Shown: positions 14,285 to 24,617, counted from the stretch's first letter. The stretch: 64,000 nt of DNA from Augochlora pura (GCF_028453695.1 NC_135776.1:1364001-1428000), one strand, 5' to 3'. Translations and numbers: made by a program. The notes: generated by a model from the sequence alone, not told the origin.

Positions 14285-14545
14285 TCTATAGTTTCAACTA
14301 TAATATTTTTCACCGACATTTCTCGGGCCTCTAGAATTTTTCTGGGACAGCCAATGCTTTCCTAATACTCTCTGGGATCTTGTTAGAATCCTAGAGTTTC
14401 TTCAACGTCGCCAGCATTTTTTTAACACTTTCAGGGCCTTTCCACGTCCTGTAGAATTTTCCTAGAATTTTTAGAACCTATCTGAGACCGCGATAATTAT
14501 CAGGAGGCCACCGGTAACTCTCTAATACTGGCAGGACCTTGCTCG
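14285..14545. repeat. Degenerate intronic repeat block 2
   Basis: Words TAGAATTTTTC, TAGAATTTTCC, CTGGGA, AGGGCCTTT and CTAATACTCT recur several times, resembling block 1 about 3 kb upstream. Confidence 0.45.
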
Positions 14546-16691
14546 CGTCCTTGTTACCCGATTTATCCATGACGGTCCGTTCCAGTTTATACTTTAACGC
14601 CGGCCGTAATTGCGCGTTGTCGTTTGTCGCGCCGTTCTATCCCCCGGGGGCTCGGCGACAAAAATTTCGCTTCGCGGTGAAAAGCGTGGGCGGGCCGACG
14701 CGAGTCGCGGGCATCGTTCCCGCGTAATTAATTCACCGGAGGATGACGAGGTCGTTTCATTCGACCGTGGGTAATTTCAAAGCGCGCTAATTTCCACCTC
14801 GGCTGGCCGGTGTTTGGAACAGCTATGAATTCGCCGCCGGCTGAATCGGTTTCTTGACCAAACTGGTCCGGTACATCGCGTAACGTGCAACAAAACGTTG
14901 TGCTTTTAATTGCCTCCGACGAGAATCGTTTATTCGCTCGGCGTGTTCGCCGTCCTCTGGGCTCGGATATTTTTGGTCAGGCGCGGATATCGCGCAGACT
15001 AGTCAGACTACGAGGATCAAGATCCAAGCTCTCGTCGAACGCTGTTTTCGACGGCAAGTTCGAGGATCGCGGCGAGCATCGTCGATCGCTAGGATGTCAT
15101 GCAATGCTTCTCGATCACCGATTTCCAAAGGAACCGGTTGGGATCGCAGCTGGACAACTCCGATGGCCCCGGCTTAACCTCGGCCAACTTTGCCAGGGAC
15201 AAGTTCGTCGACAATGCGGTTCCCGATACGCCCAAGGATTTTCCGGACTTCTCTCTCTCTGTCTCTGTCTCTCCCTCTCTCTTTGCGGTCTCGCACGTTC
15301 GCCTTTCTCTCTGTTCGGTCGCGTTACCCGACGACGATCGTCTAGGACTCGCAGCGTCCGATTTTCCTGACGGGAGCGCTCCTCTTTCTCTCTCTTCTCT
15401 TCTCTCTATCTCTATCCGCCATCTCCGAGCGTCGAGGATTCGATCGTTGCTCAGGAAGTTGCGCGCCGGAGGCGTGGCAACTAATGTTAGTATTTCAATT
15501 TAATCTGGACGCGAGACTGTAACATCAAACCGTAGAACTCGATTTACTCGCCGGAATTCGGTTCAGAAACTCCGATTGTATCTCTGTTAAGGTCGGGACC
15601 GATGGGTGGGCCACGAACCGAAGTAGATAGTCCTCGTTCTTTGAGCCGCGAACTGTCTTTGAGATGAAGGAACAATTTTTGGCTACGACTGAGGGAGAGT
15701 AGCAAGGAATAGCTCTGAACTAATCATTTTCGGTTCTACAAAGTTAGGATCAATCCTGTTTAGTAAAAGGTAGATAATGATAATAATGGGTCCCGAAGCG
15801 AAGCTATCGAATCTACAGGTTTCGTTAATGATTTTCTCGTGCCGATCAACAGGTTCGGCTTTCGGTACACGATCGTCTTCATTTTTCAATTTAGCGTTGT
15901 TCGCGGCAACGCGAAATATCCAAACGACCGGCGCCAATTTCTGCGGAACTTCGCCGCTGGTCGGACGTTTGTCGACGGTTAATTGGCCCGCGTTCTCCAG
16001 AAGCGCGGCAATGCCCTCCCCCGTCCGAAATTTCGCTCGCGATCGGTCGCGCGTTCTCGCTCGTTGCTAAAGTTACGGAAAAGTTGGTTTTTGCCGGCCG
16101 GTGTAACGTGGAAAAGGCAGTCTGCTCGTAATCCTCCGGCGAAACGAGGTTCGAGGCGAGTGGCTCGTAATACCAGTGGATTACAAAGCGCCGCGCGGCT
16201 CTCTCGCTCGCTGCGAAAGTCGGGGTAAACGAAATCTCGAGAACACATTCGTGCTGCCTACATACTCCATTCCTGCGCTTTTTTTTTTCTCTCTCTCTCT
16301 CTCTCTCCTCGTTTCCCATCCACCTTTGCGAGCGCGGCCGTATCAAACTTTTTGTCGGCTTGAAATTTCGCATCCGAGATGCTTCATTTCGTCGGAGCAT
16401 CGTTCGACGTTAAGCGCGTTCCACCCCCCCGTCGTCGTTTTCTTCTCGCAACGACGAACAGCCTTCCGACAGCGTTCCCGATCATACTCTGTCTCGCAGT
16501 TTTCGCAGATTTACGACGTCCTCGCCAACAGGCGCGACGGCGAGGCGAAGAATCGACGGATGCAGCAGCCGCTTTTCAACCTAATAACTCCTCCGGTGTT
16601 ATGCCGCGGTGCCGTCAAGCCGGAGCAATTAATCCTCGAACTAATTATCCACCGACGTTTCGCGTTCCCGACAAAACCGAAACTCCGAGGT

Positions 16692-16707
16692 GGGGGGGGG
16701 GGGGGGG
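16692..16707. repeat. G16 homopolymer
   Basis: Sixteen G in a row, about 275 bases before Dnr1 exon 3. Length is prone to sequencing error. Confidence 0.95.
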
Positions 16708-16980
16708 CTAAAGGGAAAGTGATACGCGATCGCGGTTCTCGATTTCTGAACTAGCTAACGAGGCATTGATCGCTCGCGAAGCCGTTTCTTCTCGAGAAAG
16801 TTGGGAAAATTGTTGCGAACATTGACGAAAAGGAAGAAATATTTTATGAAAAGACTCTTTGTTCGTTAACGAGATCGAACTTCGCGAAACGATCGCTTCG
16901 AAGCGTCAGGTTCCTCGACGTATTAGAATAAGCTACAAACGTAAAGACGATCGTCTAATCCGTTTTTCTTGTACCCGCAG

Positions 16981-17221
16981 GCATCAGTTCTACTTGCACT
17001 CTCGTTTGGAGCTGGTCGAGGGTAGATTGAAGGTCTCCGACTGGGGTTCCGTGGCACGGTTGGTCGCCTTGATAGCGCAGGCCGACGTCGGTGATTACGA
17101 TGCCATATCGCCGCTGCATGCACTTTACTCGCAGTGCTGTCAGATACAGCCGACCGAGCCGTGCGATCCAAAACCGCAGGATCTGCTGCACCGGATAGTC
17201 CAACAACACAAGGAGATCAAG
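16981..17221 (+). CDS. Dnr1: Dnr1 coding exon: FERM F2 lobe
   Basis: One completing base, then 80 codons, ending in phase 0 at AAG|GTTCGT. Reading frame: HQFYLHSR, then a variable stretch, then LVALIAQADVGDYD, then HRIVQQHKEIK. This aligns with the MYLIP F2 lobe, where human has LLAQTKFGDY and IVAKHKEL at the same spacing. The helical F2 lobe is the acyl-CoA-binding-protein-like part of FERM domains. No indel compared with the family disrupts the frame. Confidence 0.95.
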
Positions 17222-17322
17222 GTTCGTGTCTCATTTCCTTAACTGTGACCTTTGTCCCTTACGATTCCAGTTCGTAATTGAAATTAGGGTCACGTCTGAC
17301 GATTCTTTAACTTTCTGTGCAG

Positions 17323-17492
17323 GGTATGAAAGCATCGACGGCCGAGTACTGGCTGCTGAAAGAGATCTCGAACCTGGACACGTTCGGCCAGGAAATGTTC
17401 CACAGCAAGTTCGGATACAACGGGGTGTCCATGATCGGCGTTGGTCCTCACGGGATCACGGTTTACCGCAGCGATGACGAGGAGACGCAAAA
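17323..17492 (+). CDS. Dnr1: Dnr1 coding exon: FERM F2/F3 junction
   Basis: Preceded by a 101-base intron with acceptor CTTTCTGTGCAG. Fifty-six codons plus two bases. The frame contains EYWLLKEISNLDTFG, then IGVGPHGITVYR, matching the family's VGPEGI turn at the start of the F3 (PTB-like) lobe. It ends at CAAAA|GTACGT; the split AAT codon is restored by the next exon. Confidence 0.95.
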
Positions 17493-17595
17493 GTACGTAG
17501 ACAAATGAAGAAACAGATCCCAAGAGACTGTGTGCCGTCTGGGCTGTGCCCGACACCTCGGTAACGTCCTCTCTTCTGTTTCCCTCTGTCCGCAG

Positions 17596-17812
17596 TATAC
17601 CGTACACGGCGATACAAAGTGCGACGTCGCAGCGTCGGATGTTCCACTTGGTGTATCTATCCCTGGACGGCGAGGAGACGTCGTTGAACTTTAAATTGGA
17701 CTCGAGTCAATCCGCCAGCGGCCTGTACCGGGCGATCACCGAGAAGCACGCGTTCTACAGCTGTGAAACAGTCAGGAGCGCCGTCACCGCACAGTTCATA
17801 CGGGATTTGAAG
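17596..17812 (+). CDS. Dnr1: Dnr1 coding exon: FERM F3 core
   Basis: Acceptor CTCTGTCCGCAG; one completing base plus 72 codons; ends in phase 0 at TTGAAG|GTAATC. Words IPYTAIQSA, LNFKLDS, SASGLYRAITEKHAFY and QFIRDLK are the most conserved part of the MYLIP family F3 lobe. In mammals this subdomain contacts receptor tails and phosphoinositide membranes, which is family knowledge rather than something shown here. Confidence 0.96.
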
Positions 17813-17897
17813 GTAATCTGGATGAGAATTTCGTGGAGAGATTGACGGATACTAGGATGTCGTAGAACAGTCTAGACAATGTTCTTGTTTTTTCCAG

Positions 17898-18104
17898 GGC
17901 ACCATCATTTCCATCTTCAACGAGGACTCCACGTTAGGGAAGAAGTACGTGTTCGACATCCGAAGGACTTGTCGAGAGGTATACGACAATGCTCGACGAG
18001 CTTTGTACTGCGAATCTGCGACCGTCAGGCTGCCCGACGAGAAGGAGAAGCAGATCTTGGAGAGGCACGACTGCGCCGGGGACTGCGAGGATCCCAAGTG
18101 CAAG
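17898..18104 (+). CDS. Dnr1: Dnr1 coding exon: end of F3 and Cys-rich linker
   Basis: Sixty-nine codons in phase 0 after TTTTTTCCAG. It contains GKKYVFDIRRT and REVYDNARRALY, both matching the end of the MYLIP F3 lobe. The last residues form C-x3-C-x4-C (DCAGDCEDPKC), at the place where human MYLIP has C-x2-C-x4-C, a cluster reported to bind iron. The donor is GTTTAT, weak next to the other exons. Reading through it meets a stop codon (TGA 18116-18118), so a retained intron would give a ligase without RING. Confidence 0.92.
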
Positions 18105-18580
18105 GTTTATTTCTCATGATGCCCCAACGCGAGCAGCAACCATCCCCGACAAGCTCAGGAAATCTACTTACGTACTCTCCTCAGAAATAGCTTGCTCTGC
18201 ATTCACGGTTAAATACAGTTTGCAATTCATAGAGTCCTAACAGATATAAATTCTCAAGTGAGTAAGCAGATACTAAAGTACTCCTCAGACGTAATTCAAT
18301 GTTCATTTTTTATTAAGGATTGTGTACGACTTCGGAAAAGGTTGTTCAATGTACATAGAAAATTATAATTAACCCTGAGGAACGTATTTGTTTGGTTGAT
18401 TAAAGATACCTGGCTTTAGAAGCACAGACGTTTCACAGTAGCTAGAAAATGATTGTGTCTTGAGGAAGGAATGAAGATGGTAGACAGAGCTTTGAAAGGG
18501 GGTTGCGGTGCAAATAGCGTCGGTAAACTAAACAGAGTCCCGAGGGACGAATTGGTCTTGACTGGTCTGTACCGTTTTAG
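18105..18580 (+). other. Dnr1 intron 6
   Basis: A 476-base AT-richer intron with weak donor GTTTAT and acceptor ACCGTTTTAG. No further exon is needed: the linker Cys cluster and the RING exon join in phase 0. It contains a TGTACATA word at 18350-18357 but is expected to be removed from mature RNA. Confidence 0.75.
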
Positions 18581-18910
18581 GAATCCCGGGAATGTTTGGC
18601 AAGATTGCTGGACGCGATGCTCTGTCGCATTTGCATGGATCGCAGCCTGGACACTGCGTTGTTTCCGTGCGGACATGCGGTCGCCTGCTTGGATTGCGCC
18701 CGGCGTTGCGAGCGGTGTCCGCTGTGTCGGGCGGACATAGATCACTGTCGGACGATCTATCTTCCAATCGAGCTGACGCACGTCGACAAGCACAGTTCGA
18801 GATCGGTGGCGGACGCGGTGATCGAACCCGGTTATGGCCGGACGTCGAGCGAGGAGGTCAGCAAGAGGAGTTTGAGCGACGAGAACCAGGTGAACGGTAA
18901 CGATATTTGA
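18581..18910 (+). CDS. Dnr1: Dnr1 terminal coding exon: C3HC4 RING
   Basis: One hundred and nine codons and a TGA stop at 18908-18910. The frame starts ESRECLARLLDAMLC. The RING fits C-x2-C-x11-C-x-H-x3-C-x2-C-x6-C-x2-C exactly (CRIC, PCGH, CLDC, CPLC), so all eight zinc ligands are present. It is followed by IYLPIEL, where human MYLIP has VYLPTH, the strand used in RING dimerisation. Beyond that is a Ser-rich tail of about 40 residues, longer than in the human protein, ending in NGNDI. An intact RING supports an active E2-binding ligase. Confidence 0.97.
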   Translation, partial: ESRECLARLLDAMLCRICMDRSLDTALFPCGHAVACLDCARRCERCPLCRADIDHCRTIYLPIELTHVDKHSSRSVADAVIEPGYGRTSSEEVSKRSLSDENQVNGNDI

Positions 18911-19696
18911 GACCGGCGAGGCGGCAGGCTCGGCGTGATTCAGAGGGTCTTTGGGATCTTTGCTCGCCGGGTCGCTGGATCTTACTGATCTATAGGTTGC
19001 GATTACCATGCGGATTCACAGTTGCTTTCCGTATTGCGTTTGCTAGACCTTTTGCTGGAGGTTGGACGTTGATTATATGTACCGCGATATATCCACACCT
19101 GTTTTCGTGGTCGATCGCCTGTTCGTTTTCATCGTTGACAATCGGACCAATCGGTTTCGTTATTTAATCGTCGCTGGTTATGTTGCTTTTGTTCCTCGCG
19201 CAATTAGATAGATCACGCGTGGTCTTTTTGTTCTCGTACGTGTCAACATTCATTTAGATACACGGTGTCCCAGGGGTGAACAGTTTTATCGGAACCGGTG
19301 ACCCTTAGCGTTTTTTCATAGAGCGCTCGTTATTCATTACGCGTGTGCACGCGATATCGTTTGCTAAAACGAGCAACAAGACGCGTTCGCACACGACGGT
19401 CCTCCCCGTAAAGGACGTTTCATTTATAACGAACGCGATACTTTCTGAATGACAACGCGACTCGATTTATTATAGCCGTTCGTCTACCGTCGGTAGACTA
19501 CAGTTTTCACCGTCGTGATGCAACGCTGCTGTTCTGTGATTCCGTTCGCGTTCGCCTGTATAGATAGATAGTCTCGCTCGATAACTGGGGGCGAAGAACC
19601 CTTTGTCGATAGTTAGCTCGCATAAGCTGGTTTCTCTCTCTTGTGGAACGTCCTGTACGTGGAGGAAACCCTGTTACAGTAATATATCTGTTTATA

Positions 19697-19704
19697 TGTA
19701 CATA
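19697..19704 (+). promoter_or_regulatory. Pumilio-type element TGTACATA in presumed 3' UTR
   Basis: Exact match to the PUF-protein consensus TGTANATA on the sense strand of the presumed Dnr1 3' UTR, in an AU-rich local context. If the UTR extends this far it could mediate Pumilio repression. One short word is weak evidence. Confidence 0.3.
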
Positions 19705-21537
19705 AGAAACGGAGATAACCCGACCGGTAGGGTCGACAGAGTAAAAGTCATGCGTTCACCAAATGTTAAATCCGATTTAACTAACTCGGCGCCGTTATGC
19801 CATCTTTTAAGTAAGTCCTAGCAAAAGCGAAAACAGAAACAAGCGAAGCGAGGATCGCCTGTCTTGCCGGACTGCGGACTTTAGTGCGTGTGACGCTGAA
19901 CAGAAGGAGGTATTATTTTTTTTTGTTTCTTTTTACCGTGACACACGAACTCTTTTTGATTTTTACTTTTGATTTCTTTTTTTTTATTTACTTAAGTGAC
20001 CAAGAGTCGGCAGTCCGCAAGAATCGCGTATCCGCTGGGAGGAAAAAGGCTGTTACAGAATCAAAAGCAAAGCGTATCCGGTCGTTCGGAGGAGTCTGCG
20101 ATTAATTGTTCTTCGCGTGTATTATTTATTACGTTGGTCGTTGTCCTTGCCTTCTTTCCCTCGATCGTCCACGAATTGATGTCGTCGTTACCATTCCCAC
20201 GATGAGTATGGATTGAAACAAGCTGTGACAAATAGAGATGAGTATCTTGGCTGCGTGTCGGTAGAGTGGGAGAGAACAGGGAGCGAGAGAAAGAAAGAGA
20301 GAAGGAGATCGTTGTAGTCATTCATCAATGCAAAACAGACCTAGTTTATAATTATTTATAAGGGAGCGAGAGGGAGAGAGAAACTGAGATAGCCAGAATA
20401 TTAGTTAGAATGAAAGAAAGAGAGAGAGAGAGAGAGCGTTTTTACACGTTAAATTAATACGATATGTACCGAGCACACAACGGTCTCGTTAAGTCAGCGA
20501 ACGCGTAGCTAATCTTTTTTCCTGACGCTTCGTGTCCGTTTAGTTTCTTTTAGTATTTTTATATATCGTAACGATTATGAGATCGTGATCACGCTGCTTC
20601 TACGAATCAGATATCGGTTTCAATGGTTCTTTAGATCGAAACGCAGTGGCGAAAGAGAGAGGAGAGGGTCGGTGAAAGAGAGAAAAAAAATCATGTTCCC
20701 CTTTCGATTATTCTGACTGCGCATAATTCTTCGAGAACGAGGGAGACATTTTTCTACGAACCGCAAACGCAATTTGTTGTTGTTTGGAAGCATCACCACC
20801 ATTTAGGGTAACCAGAAGAAAGGGGAGGAAACCTTTTTGTGATTAATTGTCTGTATAAAGCCGTACACGGAGGAATTCGAGATCATTGTAGCTGTTAGAT
20901 GTGTATGGTAGAGACGAACGATATCAGAGAGAATGGATTTCTAAGAATTATCGTTTGCAAAGAGTATTTTTAAAGTATTTCCAATTATTTTTTAGTATTA
21001 TATCAGGATTCCACTTGACATAGTGGTACACATATAAAAAATATATATATACATAAATATACATATAAAAAAATCAACAACCACACAATCTATAAAAAAT
21101 AATTTTTAGCATTACCAAGGTGCAATGTCCCAACCTGTTGATTAAATACGGTGAAACATCGATTGTTGTTCGTATTTCTTCCCCATCCCGATGTCACACG
21201 AATACCTGTAAATCTCATCTAAAAGTCCGTCGCAAACTGTTCGTTTGTTCATTCTAATTAATATTGTATAAATGTCCAACGTGGAACCGCTGTTACTTCG
21301 TTGTTTTCCTTTATTTCTCTCTTCTCAATCTGATTTTGTAAAATTAGAAATCACTCTCTCAACTACGCATGATAATTTAAAAAATAATAATAATTCATTC
21401 ATGGTTTACTTGAAAAGAAAGTAAAGCAAACTACTTCTCGTTAATTCTGCAATTTTTAATTATTTCTTTAGTCAGCAGCCGATGAATTTTTTCTCTTTTA
21501 AGGAATTAGACTCGATGAAGAGATCAACGCCAGAAAC

Positions 21538-21570
21538 AATAAAATATCATCGCATTTTTCATAGAATAAA
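21538..21570 (+). terminator. Paired AATAAA poly(A) signals, Dnr1
   Basis: Two AATAAA hexamers (21538-21543 and 21565-21570) about 20 bases apart, at the end of the AT-rich block and about 300 bases before the CpG-rich promoter of the next gene. Best candidates for Dnr1 3'-end formation. Confidence 0.4.
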
Positions 21571-21844
21571 TTGAAATCGGCGCGTTGTGTCGGTCTTTCG
21601 ATTTGAATTTCAAAATGATCGTGCTTTGAAAAAAGAACGCGAGAATCGCGGGAGGAACTTCTCGTGGACGGTTAACTATGGTAATTTTTTGAGAGCTAGG
21701 TGTGCGCGGACGATGATCGTCTCCCCGAGGTTCAACGAACACGGTGCATGGTTACGTAACGCAATTATAAAATTGCTACGGATCCGAGAGAAATGGAAAA
21801 AAAATTTCAAAGATCGCGCGGAAACTGTGTTCGCGGCAGTTCGG

Positions 21845-21970
21845 TTGGAGATGGCGCGGTCCGCGCATGCGTCGCCGTAGTCGATTGGCTAGCGGCGCGG
21901 CACTGTCATATGACGAAGCTGTGTGGCATCATGGGAAGCGGATCGCGATTTTGCAACATGGCGGTGAATT
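21845..21970 (+). promoter_or_regulatory. TATA-less CpG promoter of gene 2
   Basis: Within 125 bases are an NRF1-like palindrome CGCGCATGCGTC (21862-21873), an inverted CCAAT box (ATTGG, 21884-21888), a YY1/Pho-like CAACATGGCGG (21954-21964) and a second ATGGCG core (21851-21856). There is no TATA box. Composition changes sharply from the AT-rich tail of Dnr1 to CpG-rich. This combination is typical of housekeeping-type promoters. Transcription to the right fits the gene at 23.8-27.3 kb. Confidence 0.6.
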
Positions 21971-22297
21971 GAGCCAAAGTCGCGGTGCTGTGCCATCAGA
22001 AAATGTATTTTTCGTAGTCGCGGGACCGGTTTTATTCTAGTTCTCGTGGATGGGACAGTGCGATACGGGTTCGGGACGCGTAGCACGGTGCACGACACAT
22101 GTAAATATGAGTGGAACGAGCCATAACGTTATTTCGAAGGTGACACCCCGCAGCTCGGTGTGCAGCTCGAGCACGTATGGCAGAGACTAGAACCCGAGAT
22201 AAGGAAGCTCCGCTTCGCCTAAGCAATACGTATCGCCGAGTAAAATCACCACCGCGAAATAGCGATGCGGTGGCCAATCTCGCCGAACTGTGAAAAC
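21970..22297 (+). other. Probable 5' UTR exon of gene 2
   Basis: Lies between the CpG promoter and a strong donor, AAAAC|GTGAGT, at 22298. It carries short upstream ATGs but no long frame that continues into the coding exons. Start and end are inferred. A competing donor exists near 22138 (GAAG|GTGACA). Confidence 0.4.
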
Positions 22298-23718
22298 GTG
22301 AGTGTTTTCGATTCAGGAGACCGTAAACTGTGCGTGCCAGTGTGCCCGTCGTGGCTGCGTATTTCGGTAGCGAGGCACAGTGTACGGCTCTGCCTTCCCC
22401 TTGATCCCTGTGATCCCTCTCCCACCGATCGTTTTATCGTCGAAATTCTCCTCGGCTCGTCGCAAACGATCGTCGATGAACGACGGATCACGATAAACCA
22501 GCATCGAATCGAGAGAGAGCGTTTCGACGTGCGACTCGCCGCTAAGGCCAGAGTGCCACCATTGCCATCAAATATATCCTCGCAGCGATCACGTTTTCCT
22601 ACGTTTCGTAGTAGACGATCCTCGATCGTCTATTTTCGAGGAATTATTTTGTCCCCCGATCTTCTCCACGGATCGACGATTATGCGTTCTCAGCCGATTC
22701 TCCCCGAAAACGCTTTGCTTCGTGGCTCGTTGTTCCCGTGCTTCTTCCTCGTATGTGTTAGGAATCGTGTTCTAATACCAAATTATTGTGCACGCGCGCG
22801 TCAGCGAAACGAAAAGTGCATCACGCGGTTTTTCCTTCTGTTACCGACGCCCGAAGAAGTGTTTTATGGTCGGTGTCGGTAAACGTCGATGTAGCAATGC
22901 GCCAAAAATACACCACATGTTACGGTATTCTAAAAGCATCGCACGTTGCAATGCTTCAATAACGATAAGAGTTTACGGCTAACGGCACGGTCCTTTGTGT
23001 TTGTTGTTCGGGATCAGTGTTTCACAACTATCCAATCTCTGTTGTACTAAAAAATTTTAAAGTAACTTGCACTTTGCTAGTCTTTTGTTCTATCGTATAT
23101 ATTTCATAACCAAGTATTTGTGTTTACAGGCACCACAGACAGACTGTGTAATCTTGCTCTCAAGATGTAATTGTATACGTTAAGCGGTGCACTTAATTTC
23201 ATTTCGATGGAAAGTATAATACCTACGAGGAGGAAGCACATACTTTGTTTATGCAAAAGTTTATTGCCCGACTTCGAGACTATACGTCACTGTTTCGTTC
23301 AATTTGCCCTAAAATGAAACGTAACTTGTAATCCATAGATACACTTTGTAATGAGGTACACGTGTGTAGCTGCATAATCCTCCAGCTACGAGGTAATTTA
23401 AAATCCTGATAAATTCAGGGAAGAAGAATGAAATGTCATGTTTACATAAATATTTATTGTTCTATCATCGAGGTTCGACCGGGTGTTACACAATTAAGAA
23501 ATAAATTTGTTTCTGGACACGTTAAGCAATTGTGTTTTGTGTATTCCGCATTGAATAAAGAATGAGGTCGCAGCTGCACCCGAATACACTCATTTGCATA
23601 CAATAAGGTTTCCTATATACATTTGAAATAATATGCCTTGCATCCGTTTAAGCGTAGCATACTTTGTTTCCAACAACCTTATCCCTGTGCCAACTGAATG
23701 GTTCTTTTATCTTTCCAG
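22298..23718 (+). other. Gene 2 intron in the 5' UTR
   Basis: Donor GTGAGT at 22298 and acceptor ATCTTTCCAG ending at 23718; another acceptor, GTTTACAG, ends at 23129 and could define an extra leader exon. A 205-codon open frame (22265-22882) crosses the donor but shows no domain. The second half is AT-rich, with AATAAA words near 23501 and 23552. Confidence 0.45.
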
Positions 23719-24617
23719 ATACACGGAAAATTCCAAGAAAACATTGTCAATCTAAGTAACTTGTGATCGTATATGCGTGCCAAACAAAAGTATATAGAAG
23801 GTCGTTGAAGAGACCCGATGGTTTCCTGACATGATGGAAAACAAACTATATGTGAAAAATGAGCCTGGCCTCGACGGACAGTCCCTCGCGAATCCGCAGC
23901 CAAATCCAGCCTCTGAGGAGATTGGAGGTGCCAGGGTTTGTTTCGTTTGTGGCACAGTGGGCCACAGCGAACAGTACTGGCTCCGAGTGAAGCCGAACCC
24001 GGCTGGAGCGCCGAACGAGCCTTATTTTCCGTTCCTGGAGTCCCACGAACCACCTGCCGGCTACCGTGGCGAGGGTGCCCGAGGCGGGGCTGTGAAGGCC
24101 TGCAGTCTCTGCTACGCGTTGCTGTTGCAGCAATGGCAGAGCTACGAGCAGGATGCTAGGCCGCATAGTCAACGAATCTATTGGCTGAAGAGATGCGACG
24201 GTGGTCCGTTCACCGGGGCCGAGATGGCTTTGCAGGGAGAGTATGCTGCTCAAGTTCTTGGTCTGACCAACGAACAACCGCCACAGCTCAGACCGGAGAA
24301 CCGACCGGTGGGTATCTCGCCGCGGCTGCCGACGAACTCGCCTTCGCCTAGGGTGGTGGAACAGACAAGGCCGCCGTCAAACTCCATCGAACTGCCAAGA
24401 CCGCATTCGAACGCTGCTGAAACGCACAGGCACCTGGAGCAAGCGAGGCTCACCATGGAATCTCCCCATCAAAGACTGCAATCGCCGCACCAGAGGTTAC
24501 AGAGCCCTAGGCAGCCCGTCGAGGACACCAGAATATCCAGTGAAGCAGCTTTAGACCTACGACACGCACCAAGGAGCTCTCCTGCCCCGCAACCAGCGTT
24601 ACCACCACAGCCTCAAC
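23719..24617 (+). CDS. Gene 2 coding exon A: start, SUMO-type motif, Cys4 module 1
   Basis: The exon starts after ATCTTTCCAG at 23718. Non-coding leader runs to 23830 and the CDS starts at ATG 23831, directly repeated as a second ATG. An in-frame TAG at 23795 excludes an earlier start. Residues 1-262: VKNEP at 8-12 fits both the sumoylation consensus and the synergy-control motif of transcription regulators. Module 1 has Cys pairs C37/C40 and C91/C94, an aromatic YFPF between them and an LLLQQW helix after. Residues about 125-262 are Pro/Ser/Gln-rich and low-complexity, with a repeated HQRLQSP word. The exon ends at CTCAAC|GTATGT, leaving one base (C) that with TG of exon B makes Leu. I do not recognise the protein; a nuclear regulator is a guess from the SUMO motif and zinc-type modules. 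Confidence 0.85.

Larger units (their letters stand above)
6846..16980 (+). other. Dnr1 intron 2 (10.1 kb)
   Basis: Donor GTAAGA at 6846 and acceptor GTACCCGCAG ending at 16980. The flanking exons join within a continuous FERM segment, so no coding exon is missing between them. Contents: GA/CT microsatellites (7152-7182, 7383-7408, 9534-9557, 13473-13494, 16289-16307), a 16-base G run (16692-16707), and two blocks of degenerate TAGAATTTTTC/GGGACC-type repeats (11015-11420 and 14285-14545). I see no nested gene on either strand; open frames here lack any recognisable domain. Confidence 0.85.
6649..18910 (+). other. Dnr1: Dnr1/MYLIP (IDOL) homologue gene body, 5' partial
   Basis: Gene span of a FERM-RING E3 ubiquitin ligase. 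Six coding exons in the window join in phase to give about 453 codons, and the start-codon exon lies beyond the left edge. Human MYLIP has 445 residues, so the product is near full family length. Order of parts: FERM F1 (6649-6845), F2 (16981-17221), F3 (17323-18104), a Cys-rich linker and a C-terminal C3HC4 RING (18581-18910). Known of the family: mammalian MYLIP ubiquitinates LDL-receptor family members and myosin regulatory light chain interacting partners at the membrane, and Drosophila Dnr1 restrains the caspase Dredd and IMD immune signalling. That this protein does the same is inference. All introns are GT-AG. The second intron is about 10.1 kb, while introns 3-5 are 85-103 bases. Identification is very secure because domain order and many conserved words (for example SGLYRAITE and HAFY) match the family. 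Confidence 0.96.
18911..21590 (+). other. Presumed Dnr1 3' UTR and gene end
   Basis: Non-coding and clearly AT-richer than the introns, with T runs, TA-rich tracts (21031-21072) and short GA tracts (about 20271-20310, 20361-20385, 20416-20438). No domain-bearing frame is present. Candidate poly(A) signals AATAAA lie at 21538-21543 and 21565-21570, just before the next gene's promoter, which would make a 3' UTR of about 2.6 kb. Exact length is inferred and earlier non-canonical sites are possible. Confidence 0.45.

Noticed and set aside
22265..22882. 205-codon open frame on the plus strand between the gene 2 promoter and exon A
   Set aside because: Crosses a strong GTGAGT donor, has no recognisable domain, and lies in the inferred leader/intron of gene 2.
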